NCBI RefSeq assembly: GCF_011634835.1
Contig: NZ_SIRP01000001.1
Location: 1,579,643-1,643,642, forward strand
DNA from: Isoptericola sp. BMS4
GTDB taxonomy: Bacteria; Actinomycetota; Actinomycetes; Actinomycetales; Cellulomonadaceae
Length of the DNA stretch: 64,000 nt
Direction: 5' to 3'
Made by a program: the position numbers and the translations under genes
Notes under the pieces: generated by a model
The model's database searches: none
Told to the model about the DNA's origin: nothing
The model's input: the letters and a program-made list of their open reading frames with translations, nothing else
Part shown: piece by piece, positions 16,255 through 26,448 of the stretch
Layout: each line of letters begins with the position of its first letter
How positions within the stretch are numbered: the first letter of the stretch is position 1

Positions 16255-17745
16255 GTGACCATCCTGGGAACGCGGCGGGACACCGCCGAGAACGACGACA
16301 CCCCCACCACCGGCACCCGGCGCGGCGCGCTGGACCGGCTGTTCAAGATCACCGAGCGCGGCTCCACCCCTGGCCGCGAGGTCCGCGGCGGCCTGGTGAC
16401 CTTCTTCGCGATGGCGTACATCGTCATCCTCAACCCGCTGATCCTCGGCGGCACCAGCGCCGAGAACGCCCCCACCGACGTCGCCGGCGGGTGGCTCGCC
16501 ACCGCGCAGGTCGGCGCCGTCACCGGCCTCGCCGCGGGCGTCATGACCATCCTGTTCGGGCTGGTCGCGAACCTGCCGTTCGCGCTCGCCGCGGGGCTCG
16601 GGATCAACTCGTTCCTCGCCGTGGCCGTCGTCGGCGACGTCACCTGGCCCGAGGCGATGGGCCTCGTGCTGATCAACGGCGTGCTCATCGTGGTGCTCGC
16701 GGTCACCGGGGCGCGCTCGGCGATCTTCAACGCCGTGCCCCGGCAGCTCAAGGCCGCGATCACCGTCGGCATCGGCCTGTTCATCGCCTTCATCGGGTTC
16801 GTCGACGCCGGGTTCGTCACCGCGACCGACGGCGGGCCCCCGGTGCAGCTCGGCGACGCGGGCTCCATCTCCTCCGTGCCGACCCTCGTGTTCGTGCTCG
16901 GGCTGGTCACGATGGGCGTGCTCGTGGCCCGGAAGGTCAAGGGCGGCCTGCTCATCGGGCTCGTCGCCACGACCGTCGTCGCGATCGTGGCCGAGGCGGT
17001 GCTGCGGCTCGGGCCCGCCGGCGAGGAGAACCCGGGAGGCTGGCACCTGTCCGTCCCCGCCCTGCCCGACCAGCTCGTGTCGGTGCCGGACCTCTCCCTG
17101 CTCGGGCAGTTCAGCCTGGGTGCGTTCGACCGGATCGGGGCGCTCGCGGCGACGATGCTCGTGTTCACGCTGTTCTTCACGAACTTCTTCGACGCGATGG
17201 GCACGATGACGGGCCTGGCGAAGCAGGGCGGGCTGGCCGACGCCGACGGGAACTTCCCGCGCATCAAGTCGGCGCTCGTCGTCGAGGGCGTGGGCGCGGT
17301 GGTCGGGGGCGGCACGTCGTCGTCGTCGAACACCGTGTTCGTGGACTCGGCGGCGGGCGTCGGCGAAGGGGCCCGCACCGGGCTGGCGTCCGTCGTCACG
17401 GGCGGGCTGTTCCTCGTGGCGATGTTCCTCACGCCCCTGACGGCCGTCGTCCCGATCGAGGTCGCCAGCGGCGCCCTCGTGGTCGTCGGGGCAATGATGA
17501 TGAGGGAGATCAAGGAGATCGACCTGGGCGACTTCTCCGTCGCCCTGCCGGTGTTCCTCACCGTCGTGACGATGCCGCTGACGTACTCCATCGCCAACGG
17601 CATCGGGATCGGCTTCATCACGTGGGTCCTGCTGCGCTTCGCCTGCGGCCGGGTGCGCGACGTGCACCCGCTGCTGTGGGTGGTCGCCGCCGGCTTCCTC
17701 GTGTACTTCGTCCGCGGGCCGCTGTCGGCGGCCATCGGCGCCTGA
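16255..17745 (+). CDS. NCS2 family purine permease
   Basis: A 496-residue membrane protein of the AzgA-like NCS2 group (adenine/guanine/hypoxanthine:proton symporters). About 12 hydrophobic segments are present. Family stretches include VRGGLVTFFAMAYIVILNP, LPFALAAGLGINSFLA, FTLFFTNFFDAMGTMTGLA and TSSSSNTVFVDSAAGVGEGA. The GTG at 16255 follows an AGGAAAGGAC-rich region 33 bp after the deaminase gene. It probably imports guanine or hypoxanthine for the adjacent deaminase and xanthine dehydrogenase. Confidence 0.88.
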   Translation: MTILGTRRDTAENDDTPTTGTRRGALDRLFKITERGSTPGREVRGGLVTFFAMAYIVILNPLILGGTSAENAPTDVAGGWLATAQVGAVTGLAAGVMTILFGLVANLPFALAAGLGINSFLAVAVVGDVTWPEAMGLVLINGVLIVVLAVTGARSAIFNAVPRQLKAAITVGIGLFIAFIGFVDAGFVTATDGGPPVQLGDAGSISSVPTLVFVLGLVTMGVLVARKVKGGLLIGLVATTVVAIVAEAVLRLGPAGEENPGGWHLSVPALPDQLVSVPDLSLLGQFSLGAFDRIGALAATMLVFTLFFTNFFDAMGTMTGLAKQGGLADADGNFPRIKSALVVEGVGAVVGGGTSSSSNTVFVDSAAGVGEGARTGLASVVTGGLFLVAMFLTPLTAVVPIEVASGALVVVGAMMMREIKEIDLGDFSVALPVFLTVVTMPLTYSIANGIGIGFITWVLLRFACGRVRDVHPLLWVVAAGFLVYFVRGPLSAAIGA

Positions 17746-17807
17746 TCCGCACGGTGCCGGGGCGGGCGGCACGGCCCGCCCGCCCCGGCGCCGGGGGAGG
17801 ACAGAAG

Positions 17808-19028
17808 ATGCTCACCCTCGCAGACCGGCTCGCCGGCTGGCTCGCCCCGGGCGCGCCGCCGTTCGCCGTGGCCACCGTGGTCGCGGCCACCGGCTCCGTA
17901 CCCCGCCCCGTCGGCACCGCGATGGCGGTGCGCGCCGACGGCGCCGTGCTCGGCAGCCTGTCCGGCGGCTGCGTCGAGTCCGCCGTGCACGCCGCGTGCC
18001 TCGACGCGATCGCCGTCGGCGAGTGCCACCGCGAGTCCTTCGGGTACTCCGACGACGACGCGTTCGCCGTCGGCCTCACCTGCGGCGGCACCCTGGAGGT
18101 GCACGTGCAGCCCGTGGATCCCGCCGACGACGGCGATCCGGCCGTCGCCGCCCTGCGCGGGGCGGCCGCCGAGGAGCGGCCGAGCGTGCTCGTGCGCCGC
18201 CTTGACGTCGCGCGCCGCACCGCCGTCGTCCTCACCCCCACCGACGTGTCAGGCCCAGCGCGAGGTATACACCGCGCCGGGTCTGACAACTCGCTCAGGA
18301 GGCTGGTCGCGCTGCCGGCGGTCACGGCCCAGGTCGCGGCGGTCGTGCGGTCCGGGCGGACCGCGACCGTCCACGCCGCGCCGGGGATCGCCGGCGGCGC
18401 CTGCGAGGAGGAGCCGGTGACGCTGCTCGTCGAGACGCGGCGAGCGGCGCCGCGGTTCGTCGCCGTCGGCGCGAACGACTTCGCGGGCGCGCTGATCCGG
18501 GCGGTCCACCTGCTGGGGTACCGCGTCACGCTCGTCGACGCCCGCGAGGTGTTCGCCGCCCCGCGCCGGTTCCCGCAGGCGGACGTCGTCGTGGACTGGC
18601 CCGACCGCTACCTCGCCGCCGAGGCCGCCGCCGGGCGGCTCGACGCCCGCACCGCCGTCGCCGTGCTCACCCACGACGCGAAGTTCGACGTCCCGACGCT
18701 GCGCACGGCGCTCGGCCTGCCGCTCGCCTACGTCGGGGCGATGGGCTCGCGCCGCGCCCACGCCCAGCGCATGCAGGCCCTGCGCGACGACGGCGTCCCG
18801 CCCGAGGCGCTGGCCCGCCTGCGCTCGCCCATCGGCCTCGACCTGGGCGCCGTCACCCCCGAGGAGGTCGCGGTCTCGGTGGTCTCCGAGCTGGTCGCCG
18901 TGCGCTACGGGCGCACCGTCGCCGCCCCGCTGAGCGTCACCGACGGGCCGTTGCACCTCACCCCCGACACTCCCGCCGACACCCCGCTCGGCGCCCCGCA
19001 CGGGAAGGAGCTCGCCCCGTGGACCTGA
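17808..19028 (+). CDS. xdhC: XdhC-family molybdenum-cofactor insertion chaperone
   Basis: A 406-residue XdhC/CoxI protein. N-terminal domain: [18 protein letters not shown], then [12 protein letters not shown] with the conserved cysteine. C-terminal Rossmann-like domain: [24 protein letters not shown], then [24 protein letters not shown] and SPIGLDLGA. It delivers sulfurated molybdenum cofactor to xanthine dehydrogenase. GGGGGAGGAC lies ahead of the ATG. The linker (about residues 146-161) is encoded by a palindromic insertion-like sequence. The gene overlaps the FAD-subunit gene by 10 bases. Confidence 0.88.
   Translation: MLTLADRLAGWLAPGAPPFAVATVVAATGSVPRPVGTAMAVRADGAVLGSLSGGCVESAVHAACLDAIAVGECHRESFGYSDDDAFAVGLTCGGTLEVHVQPVDPADDGDPAVAALRGAAAEERPSVLVRRLDVARRTAVVLTPTDVSGPARGIHRAGSDNSLRRLVALPAVTAQVAAVVRSGRTATVHAAPGIAGGACEEEPVTLLVETRRAAPRFVAVGANDFAGALIRAVHLLGYRVTLVDAREVFAAPRRFPQADVVVDWPDRYLAAEAAAGRLDARTAVAVLTHDAKFDVPTLRTALGLPLAYVGAMGSRRAHAQRMQALRDDGVPPEALARLRSPIGLDLGAVTPEEVAVSVVSELVAVRYGRTVAAPLSVTDGPLHLTPDTPADTPLGAPHGKELAPWT
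18247..18288. repeat. In-frame palindrome inside xdhC
   Basis: Arms TGTCAGGCCCAGCGCG (18247-18262) and CGCGCCGGGTCTGACA (18273-18288) pair at 14 of 16 positions, plus one G-U in RNA, around a 10-base loop containing GTATAC. It encodes the interdomain linker of XdhC without breaking the frame. The form suggests a REP- or RPE-like element that inserted into a tolerant linker. Confidence 0.55.
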
Positions 19029-19876
19029 ACACCGTGACCGACCTGGTCCCCACGGCCGACCCCGCCGACTGGCGCGAGGGCGACGCCTGGCTGGCCGGCG
19101 GCACCGTGCTGTTCTCCTACGGCAGCCAGACCCTGCGCCGACTGCTCGACCTCACGAGCGCCGGCTGGCCCGCGCTCACCGTGACCGACGAGGGCCTGGA
19201 GATCGCCGCCACCTGCACGATCGCCGAGCTGTACGCGCTGCCCGGCACCGTGGACCCGGCCGTGCGGCAGGCGTGGCCCGCCCTGGACCTCGTGCGCCGG
19301 TGCGCCGACTCGTTCGTCGCCTCGTTCAAGGTCTGGAACGCCTCGACCGTCGGCGGCAACATCGCCACGTCGCTGCCCGCCGGCCCGATGATCTCGCTGA
19401 CCGCCGCGCTCGACGGCACGGCCGAGGTCTGGGGGCCCGGCGGCGCCCGGCGCACCCAGCCCGTCGCCGAGCTCGTCACCGGCGACCGGCGCAACACGCT
19501 CGCGCCCGGCGAGCTGCTGCGCGCGATCCGCCTCCCCGCAGCGGCGCTGTGTGCCCGCACCGCGATCCGGCGGCTGTCGCTGTCCAACCTGGGCCGCTCC
19601 GGCGTCCTGGTCGTCGGGCGCCTCGACCGGCCCGACGACGGCGGTGCGCTCGTCGTCACCGTCACGGCGTCCACGCGCCGCCCGGTGCAGCTCCGGTTCG
19701 CCGCCGGCGCCCACCCCGATGCTGCCGGGCTCGCGGGCGCGATCGACGCCGCGATCCCCGCCGACCTGTACCACGACGACATCCACGGGCTGCCCGCGTG
19801 GCGCCGCGACATGACCTACCGGCTCGCCGAGGAGATCCGCCGCGAGCTCGCGACGACCGACGGAGGCCGGCCATGA
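19019..19876 (+). CDS. Xanthine dehydrogenase FAD-binding subunit
   Basis: A 285-residue FAD-binding subunit of the molybdopterin dehydrogenase family (CoxM/XdhB/PucC). FAD-loop motifs are AGGT near residue 25 and ATVGGNIA-like ([16 protein letters not shown]) near residue 115, with the C-terminal CO-dehydrogenase flavoprotein domain in the last 100 residues. The GTG at 19019 overlaps xdhC and has AAGGAG upstream. Its stop overlaps the next ATG (ATGA), so it is translated with the molybdenum subunit. Confidence 0.87.
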   Translation: MDLNTVTDLVPTADPADWREGDAWLAGGTVLFSYGSQTLRRLLDLTSAGWPALTVTDEGLEIAATCTIAELYALPGTVDPAVRQAWPALDLVRRCADSFVASFKVWNASTVGGNIATSLPAGPMISLTAALDGTAEVWGPGGARRTQPVAELVTGDRRNTLAPGELLRAIRLPAAALCARTAIRRLSLSNLGRSGVLVVGRLDRPDDGGALVVTVTASTRRPVQLRFAAGAHPDAAGLAGAIDAAIPADLYHDDIHGLPAWRRDMTYRLAEEIRRELATTDGGRP

Positions 19877-22791
19877 CCGACACGACCACCCGCCCGTCCG
19901 CCGCCACCCCGGGCGCGGCACCCGTGCTGCGCGTCGACGGCCGCGAGGTCGCCGCCGAGCCGCGGCCCGGCCAGTGCCTGCGCACGTTCCTGCGCGAGCA
20001 GGGCGCCCTCGGGGTGAAGAAGGGCTGCGACGGCGGCGACTGCGGCGCCTGCACCGTGCACGTCGACGGCGTCCCCGTGCACTCCTGCCTCTACCCGGCA
20101 CGCCGGGCCGCGGGCCACGAGGTGACGACGATCGGCGGGCTGGCAGGCGAGGACGGGGAGCTGCATCCGGTGCAGCAGCGGTTCGCCGACGCGCAGGGGT
20201 TCCAGTGCGGCTTCTGCACCGCCGGGATGATCATGACCGCCGCGACGTTCGACGACGCCGACCGTGCGAACCTGCCCCGCAGCCTCAAGGGCAACTTGTG
20301 CCGCTGCACCGGCTACCGGGCGATCGCGGACGCCGTCCTCGGCGACGACGCCTGCGGGACCGACCACCCGGCCGGGGCGGCGCCCTGCGACGCCGCCCAC
20401 GACGGCTGGACGGCGGCGCACGCCCGCGGCGAGGCCGGCGGCGTGGCCGGCGCGCCGCCGTCGAGCACGGCTTTCGGGACCAGCGAGCCCGCCCCCGCGA
20501 GCCGCGCCGTCGTCACCGGGCAGGCGCGCTACACCCTCGACGTCGACCCGGACGCCTACTCCGGGCTGCTGCACCTCAGGCTCGCCCGCTCGCCGCACGC
20601 GCACGCCCGCGTCGTCGCGGTCGACGACACGGCGGCACTCGCGGTCCCCGGGGTGCGGGCCGTGCTCACGCACGCCGACGCGCCCGCCGCCCGGTTCTCG
20701 ACCGCCCAGCACGAGCTGTGGACCGACGACCCGGACGACACGCGCATCCTCGACGACGTCGTGCGGTACGTGGGGCAGCGCGTGGCCGCCGTCGTGGCGG
20801 ACTCCGTGGCCGCCGCCGAGGCGGGCGTGCGCGCCCTGCGGATCGACTACGAGGTGCTGCCCGCCGTCGTCGACCCCGAGGAGGCGATGGCGCCCGGCGC
20901 GCCGCTCGTGCACCCCGAGCTGGACGCCGCCGCCGCGCGGGTCTCGCGACCGGAGGCCAACGTCGTCGCCGAGGTGCACTCCGAGCTCGGCGACGTCGAG
21001 GCCGGCCTGGCGGAGGCCGCCGTCGTGCACGAGGCCACCTACCGCACCCAGCGCGTGCAGAACGCGGCCCTGGAGACGCACGCCGCCATCGCGTCGTTCG
21101 ACGACGACGGCCGGCTCGTCGTGCGCACCTCCACCCAGGTGCCGTACCTGGCGCGCCGGCACCTGGCGCGCGTCCTCGACCTGCCCGACGACCGGGTGCG
21201 GGTCTACTGCGCGCGCGTGGGTGGCGGGTTCGGCGGCAAGCAGGAGGTGCTGGTCGAGGACGTCACCGCCCTGGCCGCCCTCAGGCTGGGGCGCCCCGTG
21301 CAGCTCGAGCTCACCCGCACCGACACGTTCGTCGGCACGACCACGCGCCACCCGTTCCGGATCCACGTCCGGGCGGGTGCCCGGTCCGACGGCACGCTGA
21401 CCGCGCTGCACCTGGACGTGCTGAGCAACACCGGCGCGTACGGCAACCACGGCCCGGGCGTGATGTTCCACGGCTGCGGCGAGTCGATCGCCGTCTACAC
21501 GTGCGCCAACAAGAAGGTCGACGCGCACTGCGTCTACACCCACACGCCGCCCGCCGGCGCCTTCCGCGGGTACGGGCTCAGCCAGATGATCTTCGCCGTC
21601 GAGTCCGCCATGGACGAGCTCGCCCGGCAGCTCGGGATGGACCCCCTCGAGCTGCGTCGCCGCAACGTCGTGCGCCCCGGCACCCCGATGCTGTCGACGG
21701 CGCCCGAGCCGGAGGAGGACGTGCTGTACGGCAGCTACGGGCTGGACCAGTGCCTCGAGCTCACCGACGACGCCCTGGCCCGCGGGCGCGCCCGCGACGT
21801 CGCCGCGTACGGCGCCGACCCGCGCGACCCGGCGCTGCCGTGGCTGGGCGAGGAGTGGGGCGTCGGCGAGGGCACCGCCGTGTCGATGATCGACACCGTG
21901 CCCCCGCGCGGGCACCTCGCGCACGTGCGGGCCCGGCTGCGGGCCGACGGCGTCGTGGAGGCCGAGGTCGGCACCGCCGAGTTCGGCAACGGCACCACGA
22001 CCGTGCACGCGCAGCTCGTCGCGAGCGCGACGGGACAGCGGGCGGCGGACGTCGTCGTGCGGCAGTCCGACACCGACCTCGTGGACCACGACACCGGCGC
22101 GTTCGGCTCCACCGGGACCGTCGTGGCGGGCAAGGCGTCGCTCGCGGCGGCCACGGAGCTCGCCGAGCGGCTCCGGGTGGTAGCGTCGTCGCTGACCGGG
22201 GCGCCGCCCGCCGACTGCCGGCCGGTGCCGGGCGGCGTCGAGTGCGCGGGCCGGCTCGTGCCGCTGGCCGAGGTGGCCCGGCACGCCGACGCCGCCGGGG
22301 TGCGGCTGGAGGCGGAGGGTCGCTGGGGCGGCACCCCGCGGTCCGTGGCGTTCAACGTGCACGGCTTTCGCGTCGCCGTGCGCCGCGGCACCGGGGAGAT
22401 CCGCATCCTGCAGAGCGTGCAGGCCGCCGACGCGGGCGAGGTCGTCAACCCGCGCCAGTGCCGCGGGCAGGTGGAGGGCGGCATCGCCCAGGCTCTCGGC
22501 GCGGCCCTGTACGAGGACGTGGTGGTCGACGACGCCGGGCGCGTCACGACCGACATCTTCCGCCAGTACCACCTGCCCACGTTCGCCGACGTGCCCCGCA
22601 GCGAGGTCTACTTCGCGCGCACCAGCGACACGACCGGCCCGCTGGGCGCGAAGTCGATGAGCGAGAGCCCGTTCAACCCCGTGGCGCCGGCGCTCGCCAA
22701 CGCGGTGCGGGCGGCGACGGGCGTGCGGTTCACCGAGCTGCCGCTGGCCCGGGACAGGGTCTACCTGGGGATGAAGGCCGCTGCGTCCTGA
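19873..22791 (+). CDS. Xanthine dehydrogenase, fused 2Fe-2S and molybdenum subunit
   Basis: A 972-residue protein joining two normally separate subunits. Residues about 17-160 are the iron-sulfur domain, with cysteines at 52, 57, 60, 72 (CDGGDCGAC ... C) and 112, 115, 143, 145 (CGFC ... CRC). A linker (about 165-205) leads to the molybdopterin domain. Its motifs include [30 protein letters not shown] and [12 protein letters not shown] with the catalytic glutamate. With the FAD subunit it oxidises hypoxanthine/xanthine to urate. It is the last gene of the operon and is followed by a palindrome. Confidence 0.88.
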   Translation: MTDTTTRPSAATPGAAPVLRVDGREVAAEPRPGQCLRTFLREQGALGVKKGCDGGDCGACTVHVDGVPVHSCLYPARRAAGHEVTTIGGLAGEDGELHPVQQRFADAQGFQCGFCTAGMIMTAATFDDADRANLPRSLKGNLCRCTGYRAIADAVLGDDACGTDHPAGAAPCDAAHDGWTAAHARGEAGGVAGAPPSSTAFGTSEPAPASRAVVTGQARYTLDVDPDAYSGLLHLRLARSPHAHARVVAVDDTAALAVPGVRAVLTHADAPAARFSTAQHELWTDDPDDTRILDDVVRYVGQRVAAVVADSVAAAEAGVRALRIDYEVLPAVVDPEEAMAPGAPLVHPELDAAAARVSRPEANVVAEVHSELGDVEAGLAEAAVVHEATYRTQRVQNAALETHAAIASFDDDGRLVVRTSTQVPYLARRHLARVLDLPDDRVRVYCARVGGGFGGKQEVLVEDVTALAALRLGRPVQLELTRTDTFVGTTTRHPFRIHVRAGARSDGTLTALHLDVLSNTGAYGNHGPGVMFHGCGESIAVYTCANKKVDAHCVYTHTPPAGAFRGYGLSQMIFAVESAMDELARQLGMDPLELRRRNVVRPGTPMLSTAPEPEEDVLYGSYGLDQCLELTDDALARGRARDVAAYGADPRDPALPWLGEEWGVGEGTAVSMIDTVPPRGHLAHVRARLRADGVVEAEVGTAEFGNGTTTVHAQLVASATGQRAADVVVRQSDTDLVDHDTGAFGSTGTVVAGKASLAAATELAERLRVVASSLTGAPPADCRPVPGGVECAGRLVPLAEVARHADAAGVRLEAEGRWGGTPRSVAFNVHGFRVAVRRGTGEIRILQSVQAADAGEVVNPRQCRGQVEGGIAQALGAALYEDVVVDDAGRVTTDIFRQYHLPTFADVPRSEVYFARTSDTTGPLGAKSMSESPFNPVAPALANAVRAATGVRFTELPLARDRVYLGMKAAAS

Positions 22792-22796
22792 CACGG

Positions 22797-22909
22797 GAGG
22801 TCGTGGGCTCGAGGGTCGCGTCGCGAGGCGTCCACTCGGTCGCTCGTCCCTCGCGACCTCCCGCCAGGCCCATCCAGCCTCTCGACGCGACCCTCGAGCC
22901 CACGACCTC
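22797..22909. repeat. Long palindrome between xdh and mocA
   Basis: Perfect 27-base arms (22797-22823 and 22883-22909) enclose 59 bases; inside, TCGCGAGG (22821-22828) pairs with CCTCGCGA (22849-22856). It lies between convergent gene ends, like the other long palindromes. Twenty-two bases of the left arm (22799-22820) recur exactly at 58364-58385, at the start of aceA. Confidence 0.75.
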
Positions 22910-22913
22910 GGCG

Positions 22914-23558
22914 TCAGGTCAGCAGGTCGAGGTCTGCTGGGGTGTCGACGTCGCGCCCGTCGCCCGGGTGGGTGACGACGTCGATGAGGTCGGTGTGGGC
23001 GCGCAGGAACGACCGGGCGCCGGAGTCGCCGGCGGCGCTCGCCGCGGCGAGGCGGGCGAGGCCGGGGGCCAGCACCAGCGGGTGGGACCACCGCGGCAGG
23101 GAGCCGTCCACGGTCGCGCCCGTCCAGGCCGAGGCCGTGACCCGGCCCGGCCGGTGCTCGGCCAGCAGCAGCGCGACGTCGCCGGGCCGCACGCCGGGCT
23201 GGTCCACGTGGGCGACGACGACGCGCGCGGTCGGCTCCCGCGTCCCGTCGGTGTCCAGCGCCGCGGCGACGCCGGCGCGGAACGAGGACGCCATCCCGGT
23301 CGCCCAGCTGTCGTTGACGACGGTCGTGACGCGGGCGTCCCCGTCCAGCCGGGCCTCGGCGCGGACCCGGTCGGCCTCGGCTCCGAGGACGACGACGACC
23401 CGGTCGCAGCCGGCGTCGAGCAGCACGGCCGTCAGCTGCTCGATGAGGGGCCGGCCGCCGCGGGGCCCGTAGGGCAGCAGGGCCTTGGGGCCGCGGCCCA
23501 GGCGGGTGCCGGCGCCGGCCGCCAGGAGGATGGCCGCCGTGGGCAGGGTCGTCGTCAC
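22914..23558 (-). CDS. MocA-like molybdenum cofactor nucleotidyltransferase
   Basis: A 214-residue MobA/MocA-like NTP transferase. The nucleotide loop LAAGAGTRLGRGPKALLPY lies at residues 11-29; DQPGVRPGD near the middle corresponds to the metal-binding D-x-P region. Such proteins cytidylate or guanylate molybdopterin for xanthine dehydrogenase-type enzymes. The position next to the xdh operon supports a role in cofactor maturation. The GTG at 23558 overlaps the hxlR stop (GTGA). Confidence 0.83.
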   Translation of the reverse strand: MTTTLPTAAILLAAGAGTRLGRGPKALLPYGPRGGRPLIEQLTAVLLDAGCDRVVVVLGAEADRVRAEARLDGDARVTTVVNDSWATGMASSFRAGVAAALDTDGTREPTARVVVAHVDQPGVRPGDVALLLAEHRPGRVTASAWTGATVDGSLPRWSHPLVLAPGLARLAAASAAGDSGARSFLRAHTDLIDVVTHPGDGRDVDTPADLDLLT

Positions 23559-23986
23559 GGGGGACCGCCGGCTCCGCGGCGCGCGTCGTAGGACTCCTGC
23601 GCGGCGGTCACCTCGTCGACGGCGTCCTCGAGCACGTCGATGAGGCCGACCAGGCGGTCGGCCACGCGGCGGCCCAGGTCGGTGAGGGAGTACTCGACGT
23701 GCGGCGGGATGGTGGTGCGCACCTCCCGCGTCACCATGCCGTCGCGCTCGAGCGTCTGCAGCGTCTGGGCGAGCATCTTCTCGCTCACGCCGTCGATCCG
23801 GCGCCGCAGCGCGTTGAAGCGCACGGCGCCGTCGCGCAGACCGGCCACCGTGAGGACGCCCCAGCGCCCGGTGACGGCCTCCAGGGCGTGCCGCGACGTG
23901 CACGCGCGGGAGAAGACGTCGGCGATCATCTCGTCCGACGGTCCCTGCGTCTCCGCCGGCACGGCCGGCGTGGTGGGGGTGCTCAC
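23555..23986 (-). CDS. HxlR-family transcriptional regulator
   Basis: A 143-residue winged helix-turn-helix protein of the HxlR group. Characteristic motifs are ALEAVTGRWGVLTVAGL, FNALRRRIDGVSEKMLAQTL and LTDLGRRVADRL. One cysteine lies in FSRACTSRHAL near the N-terminus, a common redox or aldehyde sensor position in this family. The GTG at 23986 is chosen because the upstream extension is unconserved. It is divergent from an NmrA-like oxidoreductase, its likely target, and overlaps the downstream mocA-like gene. Confidence 0.87.
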   Translation of the reverse strand: MSTPTTPAVPAETQGPSDEMIADVFSRACTSRHALEAVTGRWGVLTVAGLRDGAVRFNALRRRIDGVSEKMLAQTLQTLERDGMVTREVRTTIPPHVEYSLTDLGRRVADRLVGLIDVLEDAVDEVTAAQESYDARRGAGGPP

Positions 23987-23997
23987 CCGTTCAGGAT

Positions 23998-24049
23998 ACG
24001 GCGCGCCCCTCCGGGGCGCGCCGTGACATGGATCGCACAGAGATATAGT
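23998..24049. promoter_or_regulatory. Divergent promoter with perfect hairpin (hxlR / oxidoreductase)
   Basis: A perfect palindrome, ACGGCGCGCCCC (23998-24009) and GGGGCGCGCCGT (24013-24024) around TCC, lies 12 bases upstream of the hxlR GTG. Beyond it is an AT-rich region with a -10-like TATAGT (24044-24049) for the rightward gene, and GGCACT / AGTGC elements downstream. The hairpin may be an operator or an RNA element in the hxlR leader. Confidence 0.5.
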
Positions 24050-24111
24050 TGGCACTAACGATATGAAAGTGCATCCTGGAGGCTCCAGACCCGCCCAGGA
24101 AAGGCACCACC

Positions 24112-24972
<861 letters not shown>

Positions 24973-25056
24973 CGCCGGCGCGGCGGCGTCCCGTCACCGC
25001 GCCCGGCGAGCGGACGCCTGACGGGACGCCGCGCCCCGGGTCCCTACACTCGGCGG

Positions 25057-26043
25057 GTGCGTCGCGTGCTGAGCCGGTGGGTGGACCCGTTCGTCGTGGT
25101 CCTGGTCGTCGTCCTCGTGCTGGGCCTTGTGGTGCCGGTCGCGCCCGCCGCGCAGCGCGTCGTCGACGCGGCCGCCGACGTCGCCGTCACGACCCTCTTC
25201 GCCGTGTACGGGATGCGCCTGTCGACCCGCGAGGTCTGGGCCGGGCTGCGCAACTGGCGGCTGCAGGGCGGCATCCTCGCCGCCACCTACGTCGTGTTCC
25301 CGGTGCTCGGCCTCGTGATCGCGTGGGCGGTCGCGCCCCTCGTCGGGTCGCCGCTCGCCGCCGGGGTGCTGTACCTGTCGCTGCTGCCGTCCACCGTGCA
25401 GTCGTCGGTCGCGTTCACGTCCGTGGCGCGCGGCAACGTGGCAGGGGCGATCTGCGGGGCCACCGTGTCCAACGTGCTCGGGATGGTGCTCACGCCCCTG
25501 CTGGTGCTGTGGCTCATGAGCGGCGCGGGCGCGACGGGCGGCGACGGCGCGACCGCCGGGCACGGGCTCGACGGGCTGCAGGCGGTCCTCCTGCAGCTCC
25601 TGCTGCCGTTCGTCGTCGGCCAGCTGCTCCAGCCGTGGGTCGGCGGCTGGGTGCGCGCCCGCCGACGGCTCACGCTCGCCGTGGACCGCGGCACCATCCT
25701 CGTCGTGGTGTTCTCGGCCGTCGCCGCGGCGTCGTCGGCCGGTGTGTGGGCCGGCATCTCGGGCTGGGCGGTCGCGGTGCTCCTCGCCGTGAGCGCGGCG
25801 CTCCTCGCGATCATGCTCGGCCTCACGTGGTGGGGCGGCGCCGCCCTGCGGCTGCCCCCCGAGGACCGCATCGCGCTGCTCATGTGCGGGTCCAAGAAGT
25901 CGCTCGCGACCGGCCTGCCCATGGCGAGCGTGCTCTTCCCGGTTGCCGCGGCGGGCGTGATCGCCGTCCCGGTGATCCTCTTCCACCAGCTCCAGCTGAT
26001 CGTCTGCGCCGTGCTCGCGCGCCGGCTCGCGCTGCGCGACTGA
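25057..26043 (+). CDS. SBF-like bile-acid:sodium symporter family protein
   Basis: A 328-residue membrane protein of the SBF-like (PF13593-type) group with about ten transmembrane segments. Diagnostic sequence SLLPSTVQSSVAFTSVARGN (about residues 108-127) and a C-terminal CGSKKSLATGLPMA match the family. Members transport organic anions with sodium; the substrate here is unknown. The GTG at 25057 lies six bases after a -10-like TACACT (25045-25050), so the mRNA is probably leaderless. Confidence 0.87.
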   Translation: MRRVLSRWVDPFVVVLVVVLVLGLVVPVAPAAQRVVDAAADVAVTTLFAVYGMRLSTREVWAGLRNWRLQGGILAATYVVFPVLGLVIAWAVAPLVGSPLAAGVLYLSLLPSTVQSSVAFTSVARGNVAGAICGATVSNVLGMVLTPLLVLWLMSGAGATGGDGATAGHGLDGLQAVLLQLLLPFVVGQLLQPWVGGWVRARRRLTLAVDRGTILVVVFSAVAAASSAGVWAGISGWAVAVLLAVSAALLAIMLGLTWWGGAALRLPPEDRIALLMCGSKKSLATGLPMASVLFPVAAAGVIAVPVILFHQLQLIVCAVLARRLALRD

Positions 26044-26118
26044 GCGCCCGCGCCCGCCCGGGCTCCGGGCACGCCCCGGGCGCTGCGAGCCGGACGTCCC
26101 CGGCCTAGCGTCGGGAGC

Positions 26119-26415
26119 ATGGCGACGAAGGACGACGACGGCGCGGGGGAGCGGTGGTCGCAGGACGTGACCGAGCACTCCGACGCGCTCGACCTGGAGG
26201 ACGACGTCTTCACGTGGGACGACCCGGCGCGCATCGCGGCGTCCCTCAAACGGTCCGCCGAGGTCAGCGGGCGGCGCAAGGGCACGCCGTACCAGTCCGC
26301 GATGTCGATGCTGACGTTCTACGTGAACCGCGCGGGGCAGAACCTCCCCGCGTCGCAGCGCGACGTCCTCGAGCAGGCGAAGGACGAGCTGCGCAAGGCG
26401 TTCGGCCGGGACTGA
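26119..26415 (+). CDS. DUF3175 small protein
   Basis: A 98-residue soluble protein with the DUF3175 signature (RWSQDVTEHSDALDLEDDVF, then AASLKRSAE and FYVNRAGQNLPASQR). The function is unknown. The start at 26119 follows TAGCGT (26106-26111) by seven bases, so it may be leaderless, though GGGAG is also close by. It is convergent with the next oxidoreductase gene. Confidence 0.82.
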   Translation: MATKDDDGAGERWSQDVTEHSDALDLEDDVFTWDDPARIAASLKRSAEVSGRRKGTPYQSAMSMLTFYVNRAGQNLPASQRDVLEQAKDELRKAFGRD

Positions 26416-26448
26416 GGCCGGGACCGAGGCGACGGGCCGCCGGCCCGG

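Noticed and set aside
19974-23591. 1,205-residue plus-strand open frame over xanthine dehydrogenase
   Set aside because: Out-of-frame shadow of the real fused subunit, which carries every cysteine and molybdenum motif.
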